From: G020348185 sp964525045
GTDB lineage: Bacteria; Nitrospirota; Nitrospiria; Nitrospirales; UBA8639
DNA: 64,000 nucleotides
Assembly: GCA_964525045.1 (NCBI GenBank)
Contig: CAZGFD010000004.1
Coordinates: forward strand, 124,001-188,000
Reading direction: 5' to 3'
Shown here one piece after another: positions 57,415-64,000 of the stretch (position 1 is its first letter; the number at the start of each line of letters is the position of its first letter). The notes under the pieces are model-generated. The model did not search any database. It was given only the letters and a program-made list of their open reading frames with translations, and was not told where the DNA came from. Position numbers and translations under genes: made by a program.

Positions 57415-57702
57415 TTAGGTTGTCGTCCTTTTCCAATTTCTAAATCGTGACAGTAATTCTTCCCGAACATTTGGTGGAATCGGCTCCGAAGGTAACTGCC
57501 CCAAAGTATGAATGGTATATTTCATTTGGCGCAAATATCTCCGACAGGAAAGACACATTCCCAAATGCATGTGAAATCGTAGGCGGTCCCAAAAGGAGAG
57601 GGTCCCCTCAAGATAGTCGGTCACCACTTCAGTGAGTTGCTTACATGTTAATTTTCCTACCATATCATCCGTCACATTGTGTTTTGGGGTAATCTCTCTC
57701 AT
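57415..57702 (-). CDS. Zinc-finger anti-sigma factor
   Basis: 95 residues. MHLGMCLSCRRYLRQM has H-x3-C-x2-C of the zf-HC2 type, which binds and holds ECF sigma factors. The first Cys (LTCKQL) completes the site. No transmembrane helix, so it is a soluble sensor. It overlaps the sigma gene by 4 bases. Confidence 0.88.
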   Translation of the reverse strand: MREITPKHNVTDDMVGKLTCKQLTEVVTDYLEGTLSFWDRLRFHMHLGMCLSCRRYLRQMKYTIHTLGQLPSEPIPPNVREELLSRFRNWKRTTT

Positions 57703-58376
57703 GGCCCTGGTTGATTAGGTCTAAGATAGCGTTCCAGTTCTTGTCGTACTCGAGATCGAGCCCTATGCAACAAGACGCGTTGGTTAGTCTCACTCAGATC
57801 TAAGATATTACAGGTTTCTTTTGACGTCAGGCCTTCAATATCTCGTAGAGTCATGACTTGTCTTTGCATTTCCGGCAACATTTGGATTGCATTGTCAATG
57901 TGTTTCCGACCCTCTTTGGAAACAAGAATACGTTCTGGCGTTTGTTCATCCCACGCATCCGGCGGAGATGCCCAGTGGTCAACCCAAAACCCAGACTTCA
58001 CAAATCGGCCAGGATCTACCGCTGGGTCATGACTGTCTTCCCCCGAACCAGCCATTGATGAAAAGGGTTCATATCGACTTTCACGTTGTCCCCTGGTTTT
58101 TGCACGGTTGGTGAGAATCCGAAACAGCCACGTTTTGAAAGATGATCGTCCTTCAAAACGGGATAATCCTTCCAGTACGGCCAGCCAGGTTTCTTGAACC
58201 ACTTCCTCGGCAACCGCACGACTGGGAACAAACGTCATGGCTAATCGAATCAAGGATCCGGTATATTTATCCACGACGGTCGAAAAAGCATCCTCATCAC
58301 CACGTCTGAGAGCCTCAAGGAGCTTAGCTTCTTGATTCGTGGTTTCCTGTTGAGGACCGGACTGATAACTTGTCAC
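57699..58376 (-). CDS. ECF sigma factor
   Basis: 225 residues. Region 2 (FSTVVDKYTGSLIRLAM; WLAVLEGLSRFEGRSSFKTWLF) and region 4 (LPEMQRQVMTLRDIEGLTSKETCNIL). An insertion of about 50 residues lies between them. It is coupled to the anti-sigma gene, so the pair is released together by a signal not visible here. Confidence 0.9.
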   Translation of the reverse strand: MTSYQSGPQQETTNQEAKLLEALRRGDEDAFSTVVDKYTGSLIRLAMTFVPSRAVAEEVVQETWLAVLEGLSRFEGRSSFKTWLFRILTNRAKTRGQRESRYEPFSSMAGSGEDSHDPAVDPGRFVKSGFWVDHWASPPDAWDEQTPERILVSKEGRKHIDNAIQMLPEMQRQVMTLRDIEGLTSKETCNILDLSETNQRVLLHRARSRVRQELERYLRPNQPGP

Positions 58377-58896
58377 GGGCTTGTGATCGACGGGAAGAAT
58401 TGGTTGGGTTTTCTATTTCCCAGGGCTGTGATTATCCACCTCCGCTTCTACATAATCAAGTCACCTCCATAGTAGATCCGGCCACCGGAACAGTTCGTGA
58501 TCTTTGACAGATTGGTTGTTGTAATAGAAGAACATGACAAACACATGAAAAAATCGTTGCACGTCCTGCCAACACCATAATTGATTGTTAGCAGAGATTA
58601 AGATTTTCTGCGCAAGCATTTTCTGGCTGCGCAAAAATTTCTTCTAGCTTTCAAGGGGGGGGGACATCCGGGAAGCATGAAGTGGGAAAACCTGCAGAGC
58701 TAATACAGTCGGCCCGCTTGGATATTGTCACGGGAGGAGAAATTCTCATGCACAACCACTGTCCATACTATGACCAGAACCTTTCTTTCCCCCTGACCCG
58801 GAGCTGTATAGATATACGTTCTCCGTTCAGAGGGAATTTCTTGTTGGGGGTCTCAACAGATCCGGGGAACTCCAGCAATACCAACCCCTTTAACCG
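58377..58896. other. Regulatory gap between ECF sigma and bfr
   Basis: About 520 bases. Contains direct CTGCGCAA-type motifs (58608 and 58628), a G9 run (58656-58664) and an 82-codon frame on the plus strand that lacks support. The ECF promoter probably lies at 58400-58600, but I cannot name its -35/-10. Confidence 0.4.
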
Positions 58897-59373
58897 TTAC
58901 TCCTCTTTCTTAATCTGCTCACTCAAATAATTTTCAAGTCCGACCTGCTTAATGGTCTCTAACTGGGTTTCAATCCAATCAATATGCTCATCTTCGTCTG
59001 TGACCATATCCTCGAGCATGTGCCGGGTCGTAAAGTCTCCAACTTTTGTGCAGTGAACGATGCTATCGGACAACAGTTTGACCATATCCTTCTCTTTCTG
59101 CAAATCCGCTTTCAATTGTTCTGGTACGGTTTCGCCAATCTTCACGGTTCCCAGACGTTGCATGTTCGGCAATCCCTCCAAATACAGGATATGGTCGATA
59201 ATAGATTCCGCATCTTTCATCTCGCCATAGCTTCTGGATTGAACATGGTGGTATAACCGGTCGTATCCCCAGTTTTTACACATCTTGGCATGGAGGAAAT
59301 ACTGATTGATGACCGTCAGCTCCTCCGTTAAGATCTTATTCAGTAAATCAACAACTCCCTGTTTGGCTTTCAT
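58897..59373 (-). CDS. bfr: Bacterioferritin
   Basis: 158 residues. Iron storage protein. Ferroxidase ligands seen are Glu18, Glu51 and the late E-x2-H pair in DEDEHIDW; heme ligand Met52 is present. At position 54 the usual His is Asp (GEMKDAES). The rest (LEGLPNMQRLGTVKIGE) is typical. The promoter is at 59513-59542, giving a leader of about 130 bases. Confidence 0.93.
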   Translation of the reverse strand: MKAKQGVVDLLNKILTEELTVINQYFLHAKMCKNWGYDRLYHHVQSRSYGEMKDAESIIDHILYLEGLPNMQRLGTVKIGETVPEQLKADLQKEKDMVKLLSDSIVHCTKVGDFTTRHMLEDMVTDEDEHIDWIETQLETIKQVGLENYLSEQIKKEE

Positions 59374-59716
59374 AACCGGCCTCCTTTGCGTTGAAATGCA
59401 TTTTTAAACTCAAATTTTTCTTCCCGTTCGACTCCGCTTCTGCCCCAATGGGGCCTCCCCGCGAGTAGAGGTTAAATGGCATGACCCATTCCACTCTTGT
59501 GGCCATAAGCTTATTGTACTTTGTGAGAGATTAATCAGTCAATATTTATATTTAAGTGTTTATTATTAACTTTGATTTTCTTTATCAATTCTGTTGATTT
59601 GGATTCTCAAGGTCAAACACAAAACCCAACCCTGGCAGCTCTCTACCCTGCAAAATACATACACACTGCCAGGAAAATCGGAGATGAATGGATTTGGAAG
59701 ATCTGAATCGTTCGCG
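59374..59716. other. Gap with bfr leader and promoter
   Basis: No gene. Holds the bfr promoter and a very AT-rich block (59530-59595). Confidence 0.5.
59513..59542 (-). promoter_or_regulatory. Promoter of bfr
   Basis: On the minus strand TTGACT (59542-59537), an 18-base spacer, TACAAT (59518-59513). Confidence 0.65.
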
Positions 59717-60103
59717 CTAGTGGTGAGGACGTCTGTAGGAATGCCAGGCCCATGAATAAATGGTCACATTGAGGATAACGACCATCGTGCCCAATACCAC
59801 TTGCCATTCCCGATTGAGTGCATCGGGATAAATAACCGGAATAAGATATTGATCAATAAAGCTTTTCTGGTATCCCTCCATTCCAGCTTTTTGTCTGAAC
59901 CAATTTTCTAGTGGTGTCAGGGGACATACCCAACCTTGGAATTCAACCCACGCAGCCCACAAGGCAGCTGGCATATGCACCAGGCTTACATATCGCCATT
60001 TGACGACACATAACCCTCCAAGAAGGACAAACACAATAAAGAGAAGATGGACGGCCACAAGGGCATCAGCCAAAATGCGATACCACATAAGGGGAATATC
60101 CAA
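59717..60103 (-). CDS. DUF2784 membrane protein
   Basis: 128 residues, three or four hydrophobic segments (LVAVHLLFIVFVLLGGLCVV; LGTMVVILNVTIYSWAW). WVEFQGWVCPLTPLENWFR is the DUF2784 signature. Function unknown. Confidence 0.85.
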   Translation of the reverse strand: MDIPLMWYRILADALVAVHLLFIVFVLLGGLCVVKWRYVSLVHMPAALWAAWVEFQGWVCPLTPLENWFRQKAGMEGYQKSFIDQYLIPVIYPDALNREWQVVLGTMVVILNVTIYSWAWHSYRRPHH

Positions 60104-60156
60104 TGCTTAATGACAAAATTTTAAAGTCTAAAATAAAACATTTTTCGTCTTTCATT

Positions 60157-60180
60157 CTGAAACCTGAAACTCGAAACCAA
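60157..60180. repeat. GAAACCTGAAACTCGAAACC repeat
   Basis: TCTGAAACCTGAAACTCGAA-ACC follows the DUF2784 gene; same family as 36797 and 52015, reversed. Confidence 0.6.
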
Positions 60181-60214
60181 TTGAAGACTGAATTCGTTAA
60201 CCCGGTGCCAGATA

Positions 60215-60535
60215 TCACTCGACAATCACCGCAGTTCCAGAAACACTCACCATCAACATACTTCCCGTCTCACCCATCACGAGATAGTCTACATCAATAC
60301 CAACTATGGCATTAGCTCCAATACGAAGGGCTTCTTCTTGAATTTCTCGAAATGCGATTTCCCTTGCGCGCGCTAATTCTTTTTCATATGCTCCGGATCG
60401 TCCCCCGACGACGTCCCGAATATTGGCGAAGAAATCCCGGAAGAAGTTGGCTCCAAGAATGGCCTCTCCCGTGACAACGCCTAAATAATCCTTAATCCGT
60501 TGTCCTTCGACCGTGGGTGTAGTGGTTAAAATCAT
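60215..60535 (-). CDS. UPF0145 / YbjQ-like protein
   Basis: 106 residues from the ATG at 60535. ILTTTPTVEGQRIKDYLGVV and ALRIGANAIVGIDVDYLVMG match the YbjQ family, pentamers that may bind metal. GGAGG lies upstream. Confidence 0.88.
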   Translation of the reverse strand: MILTTTPTVEGQRIKDYLGVVTGEAILGANFFRDFFANIRDVVGGRSGAYEKELARAREIAFREIQEEALRIGANAIVGIDVDYLVMGETGSMLMVSVSGTAVIVE

Positions 60536-60992
60536 GGCTTCCTCCGGGTAACAATTTTCAGAAAATATCGAAAGTCGAATATCCAAGGAGGAATAGGCAT
60601 GGGATCGTCAACGAAGGCGGTATGGGCTCCTTCTTCCAAACGTTTGAATCCTACGTTCATTAAATCCCTTCAGACAAACAGAGTCCCCTCTCCTTAAACT
60701 TCATATTTGGACATTCCTTGTTCGATATTCGATATTTTTATCCAAAAAAATTCATGATTGGTGTGTTCCTCCAGAAAAGAAAAAAATCGTTGATAGCAAA
60801 TATTGGGGTATCATTTCCAAGGCCCACAATGCCTAAAAAATGGGCAATCTGCTAAATTCGAATTCCAGTGTCTCTATTCACTCAACGTAGCCAATTTATT
60901 CACAAGTTTATCCCCACATTTTGGGGAAGGCGGGCAGTCCGTTGACTTCCTTTCCGACCCTCATTAGAATTTTGCAACGAAGGAAACCGTGA
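60536..60992. other. Gap before dnaE
   Basis: About 450 bases with no supported gene; AT-rich at 60700-60860. Probably the dnaE promoter region. Confidence 0.4.
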
Positions 60993-63900
60993 GTGCCCTC
61001 TCAATTCGTCCATCTTCATCTCCATACTCAGTATAGTCTCCTCGACGGCGCAAATCAGCTTGATCCCCTTTTCAAGCAGGTCAGCGATTTTGGGATGCCT
61101 GCCGTCGCCATGACCGATCATGGCAACATGTTCGGAGCCATTGAGTTCTACCAGAAAGCCAAAAAATATGGGGTCAAGCCGATTATCGGCTGCGAGGCCT
61201 ATATGGCCACCGGAAACCGGAAGGAACGAGATCGGCAGCTGGCTCACAATGAATACTACCATTTGATTTTATTAGCGACGAATCTCACCGGATATCACAA
61301 TCTCATCAAACTTTCGAGCAAAGCGTACCTTGAGGGGTTTTATTATAAACCCCGAATGGATAAAGAACTGCTCGAAGAACATCACCATGGACTGATTGCG
61401 CTTTCCGGGTGTCTCAGTGGGGAAGTCCCCTATTTAATTGGACAACAGGATATGAAGGGCGCGATCAAGACCGCGGATGAATACCGGTCAATCTTCGGCA
61501 AGGATCATTATTACCTTGAAGTCCAGGCCAACGGCCTTGACCACCAACGAATCGCCAACCAAGGACTGGTCGAGATCCACAAACAGCTCGGGATTCCTCT
61601 TGCCGGCACCAACGATTGCCATTATTTAAAAAAAGAAGATGCCCATCCGCATGAGATCATGCTCTGCCTGCAAACGGGAAAAACACTCAAAGATCCCAAC
61701 CGAATGCGTTTTGATACGAACCAGTTATATGTGAAATCTACGGAAGAAATGATTGCGGATTTTGTGGAACTTCCTTCAGCGGTCTTAAACACATGCAGAA
61801 TAGCTGAACAATGTGATGTCGCCTTCTCTTTTGGAACTCCTCATCTTCCTCATTACCAGGTCCCCTCTGGGCACACTCATGAAGAGTATCTTCAAATGGT
61901 GGCCGAGGAAGGACTCGCTGCCCGGTTGAGAGAAAGGCCAACCCCGATTTCTCCGGAAATGTATACCCATCGGCTCAAAGCGGAACTCAGCGTCTTAATC
62001 TCCATGGGATATGCCGGCTACTTTCTGGTGGTGTGGGATATTATTAAATTCGCTCGTTCAAGGGGGATTCCGGTTGGTCCGGGTCGTGGCTCTGCGGCAG
62101 GCAGTTTGGTGGCCTATGCCCTCCGCATCACCGACCTTGATCCACTGGTGTACAATTTACTTTTCGAGCGCTTTTTGAACCCCGAACGTGTCACGATGCC
62201 GGACATCGACATGGACTTTTGCATGGATCGACGGGGAGAAGTGATCAATTACGTGATTGACAAATATGGGGAAGAACATGTGTGCCAGATCATCACCTTC
62301 GGAACTTTAGGGGCCAAAGCCGCTATTCGCGATGTTGGCCGGGTGATGGACATGCCGTATGCGGAAGTCGACCGAGTGGCAAAACTCGTTCCGACCCAGT
62401 TGAATATGACCCTTCAAAAAGCGTTGATCCAGGAACCCAGGCTCCAGGAACTCGTTGACAACGAGCAAAGAATGAAAGAGTTGATGGACACGGCCAAGGC
62501 GCTCGAAGGTTTGGCGCGACATGCGTCCACCCATGCCGCCGGGGTCGTCATCTCACAAAAACCTCTCATCGAACATGTCCCCCTGTATAAGACGAGCAAC
62601 AATGAAATTGTCACGCAATATTCCATGACTGACGTCGAAAAAATCGGGCTCGTTAAATTTGATTTCCTGGGTTTAAAAACCCTCACGATGATCAATCGTG
62701 CCGTAGCATTAATTCACGCCAAGGGAACCCAGGATCAAGATCTTGACGTGAACCACTTGCCGCTGAACGACGCTGCGACCTTTGCCTTATTGTCTACCGG
62801 AAAAACCACGGGAATTTTCCAGCTGGAAAGTTCCGGGATGCGGAATTTATTGATGAAAATCAAACCCGAAACGTTTGAGGATCTTATTGCGATCCTTGCG
62901 CTCTATCGCCCCGGTCCCCTCGAAAGCGGAATGGTTGATGATTTCATCAAACGCAAACGTGACCCTTCTCAGGTTCTGTATAACCCTCCTCAGTTAGAGC
63001 CGATTTTAAAGGAAACCTATGGCGTCATTGTTTACCAAGAGCAAGTGATGGCCATTGCGAACCAATTGGCCGGATTCAGTCTGGGACAGGCAGATTTACT
63101 TCGCCGGGCCATGGGAAAGAAAAAACCTGAAGAAATGGCCCAACAAAAGGAGCTGTTCGTTGCCGGCGCGAAGAAAAACCATATTCCAGAAAAAAAATCT
63201 TCGAAATTATTTGATCAAATTGCCTATTTCGCCGGATATGGCTTTAACAAGTCTCATTCCGCCGCTTATGCCCTTGTGACTTATCAAACCGCCTATTTGA
63301 AGGCCCATCATCCGATGGAGTTCATAGCCGCTCTCCTGAGTACGGAAATGGGCAATACCGATAAGATGGTTGGGTATTTCACTGAATGCCGTGATCTGGG
63401 ACTTAAAATTCTTCCTCCTGACGTCAATCAAAGTGGAAAAGATTTTTCCGTATCCCAAGATGGGATTCGCTTTGGGTTAGCCGCGATTAAGAATGTTGGC
63501 GAGGCAGCCGTCGATAGTATCCTGGATACACGGAATCAGAACGGCCATTTTTCATCCTTCTTTGATTTTTGTTGTCGTATGGACTTTCAAAAGGTGAACA
63601 AACGAGTGCTGGAGGGGCTGATCAAAGTCGGAGCCTTTGACTCCCTGGGTGCGGCCCGTTCTCAACTCCTTTCCGTTATGGATAATGCCCTAGAGGAAGG
63701 CAACAGGGTCCAACGAATGAATCGTGAGGGACAAACCAGTTTGTTTGATGTCATGACTAATTCGCCCAAAAGCGGTTTCGTGAACAACAATGGATTCCCC
63801 CTTCCCAATATTCCTGAATGGTCCCAGGACCAGTTGATAAAAAATGAAAGGGAACTGACGGGGTTTTATATTACGGCCCACCCCCTGGGTCGACATGCCA

Positions 63901-64000
63901 CAGCCATGCGCCGTTTTGCCACCAGCTCAACGGGCACCCTGTCTGAATGTGGGGAAGGCAACGAAGTGAAACTGTGCGGAGTGATTTCTTCAATCAAACA
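60993..64000 (+). CDS. dnaE: DNA polymerase III alpha subunit (partial)
   Basis: Main replicative polymerase. Begins with GTG at 60993 (AGGA eight bases upstream) and runs out of the window after 1,002 codons; about 150-200 more are expected. PHP domain (HLHLHTQYSLLDGANQLDPL; MTDHGNMFG) and polymerase core with catalytic PDIDMDF (Asp404 and Asp406) and FSLGQADLLRRAMGKKK are seen, then the helix-hairpin-helix region. An in-frame ATG is not available until codon 36, so GTG is needed for a full PHP domain. Confidence 0.93.
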   Translation, partial: MPSQFVHLHLHTQYSLLDGANQLDPLFKQVSDFGMPAVAMTDHGNMFGAIEFYQKAKKYGVKPIIGCEAYMATGNRKERDRQLAHNEYYHLILLATNLTGYHNLIKLSSKAYLEGFYYKPRMDKELLEEHHHGLIALSGCLSGEVPYLIGQQDMKGAIKTADEYRSIFGKDHYYLEVQANGLDHQRIANQGLVEIHKQLGIPLAGTNDCHYLKKEDAHPHEIMLCLQTGKTLKDPNRMRFDTNQLYVKSTEEMIADFVELPSAVLNTCRIAEQCDVAFSFGTPHLPHYQVPSGHTHEEYLQMVAEEGLAARLRERPTPISPEMYTHRLKAELSVLISMGYAGYFLVVWDIIKFARSRGIPVGPGRGSAAGSLVAYALRITDLDPLVYNLLFERFLNPERVTMPDIDMDFCMDRRGEVINYVIDKYGEEHVCQIITFGTLGAKAAIRDVGRVMDMPYAEVDRVAKLVPTQLNMTLQKALIQEPRLQELVDNEQRMKELMDTAKALEGLARHASTHAAGVVISQKPLIEHVPLYKTSNNEIVTQYSMTDVEKIGLVKFDFLGLKTLTMINRAVALIHAKGTQDQDLDVNHLPLNDAATFALLSTGKTTGIFQLESSGMRNLLMKIKPETFEDLIAILALYRPGPLESGMVDDFIKRKRDPSQVLYNPPQLEPILKETYGVIVYQEQVMAIANQLAGFSLGQADLLRRAMGKKKPEEMAQQKELFVAGAKKNHIPEKKSSKLFDQIAYFAGYGFNKSHSAAYALVTYQTAYLKAHHPMEFIAALLSTEMGNTDKMVGYFTECRDLGLKILPPDVNQSGKDFSVSQDGIRFGLAAIKNVGEAAVDSILDTRNQNGHFSSFFDFCCRMDFQKVNKRVLEGLIKVGAFDSLGAARSQLLSVMDNALEEGNRVQRMNREGQTSLFDVMTNSPKSGFVNNNGFPLPNIPEWSQDQLIKNERELTGFYITAHPLGRHATAMRRFATSSTGTLSECGEGNEVKLCGVISSIK

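Noticed and set aside
58682..58930. 82-codon frame upstream of the bfr 3' end
   Set aside because: GTG start without a good ribosome site, no motif, and its end runs antisense into bfr.
60900..61262. 120-codon minus-strand frame
   Set aside because: It is antisense to the start of dnaE, whose PHP motifs are clear on the plus strand.

Overview
The window is about 64 kb of bacterial chromosome. The gene content is Gram-negative: lipoproteins with lipoboxes, HtrA, two-component signalling, bacterioferritin and a bifunctional PutA. It includes an aroQ-efp-accB-accC-thiE run, paired TVP38/flavoprotein genes, and intergenic arrays built on GAAACCC / GGGTTTC. My best guess is a Nitrospira-like member of the Nitrospirota. 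This is an impression from protein style and gene order, not a measured assignment.

Layout. Positions 1-3237 are a sparse region with one secreted protein, two small lipoproteins and long stretches without genes. Positions 3281-17768 are an integrated element of about 14.5 kb in a tRNA-Leu(UAA) gene. It is bounded by a 15-bp core repeat, with the intact tRNA and the integrase at the right end and a displaced tRNA 3' half at the left end. Positions 17842-64000 are core chromosome: an epimerase, a ClpS-like protein, a Lys/Pro-rich basic protein and PutA. Then come biotin, thiamine and fatty-acid genes (SDR, bioD, thiE, accC, accB, efp, aroQ), HemW and a flavin reductase. Stress and redox repair genes follow (msrB, erpA, hsp20, oligopeptidase B, arfB). 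Next is a regulatory block (RpoS-like sigma, HtrA, sensor kinase, response regulator, RpoD), then two flavoprotein/TVP38 membrane protein pairs. The end holds an ECF sigma/anti-sigma pair, bacterioferritin and the first 1,002 codons of dnaE.

The integrated element is the most unusual part. It has intact, uninterrupted genes for a large terminase, an HK97-type prohead protease, a 1,236-residue TipJ-family tail tip protein, a primase-type zinc protein, a RepA-like helicase, excisionase-like proteins and a tyrosine integrase. I find no portal, major capsid, tape measure, tail tube or lysis gene. A 187-bp block with twelve GTTTCC/GGAAAC hexamers follows the helicase gene and looks like an iteron-type origin. 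Ribbon-helix-helix genes sit beside ATACCGGTAT-type palindromes and good sigma-70 promoters. The ends carry GGGCACA sites spaced exactly 11 bp, as expected for integrase arm sites. The whole reads as a phage satellite, or a strongly reduced prophage kept under selection, that would need a helper phage for capsids and tails. An AT-rich membrane-protein gene next to the integrase looks like recently acquired cargo.

All functional calls rest on reading motifs by eye; no database search was run.
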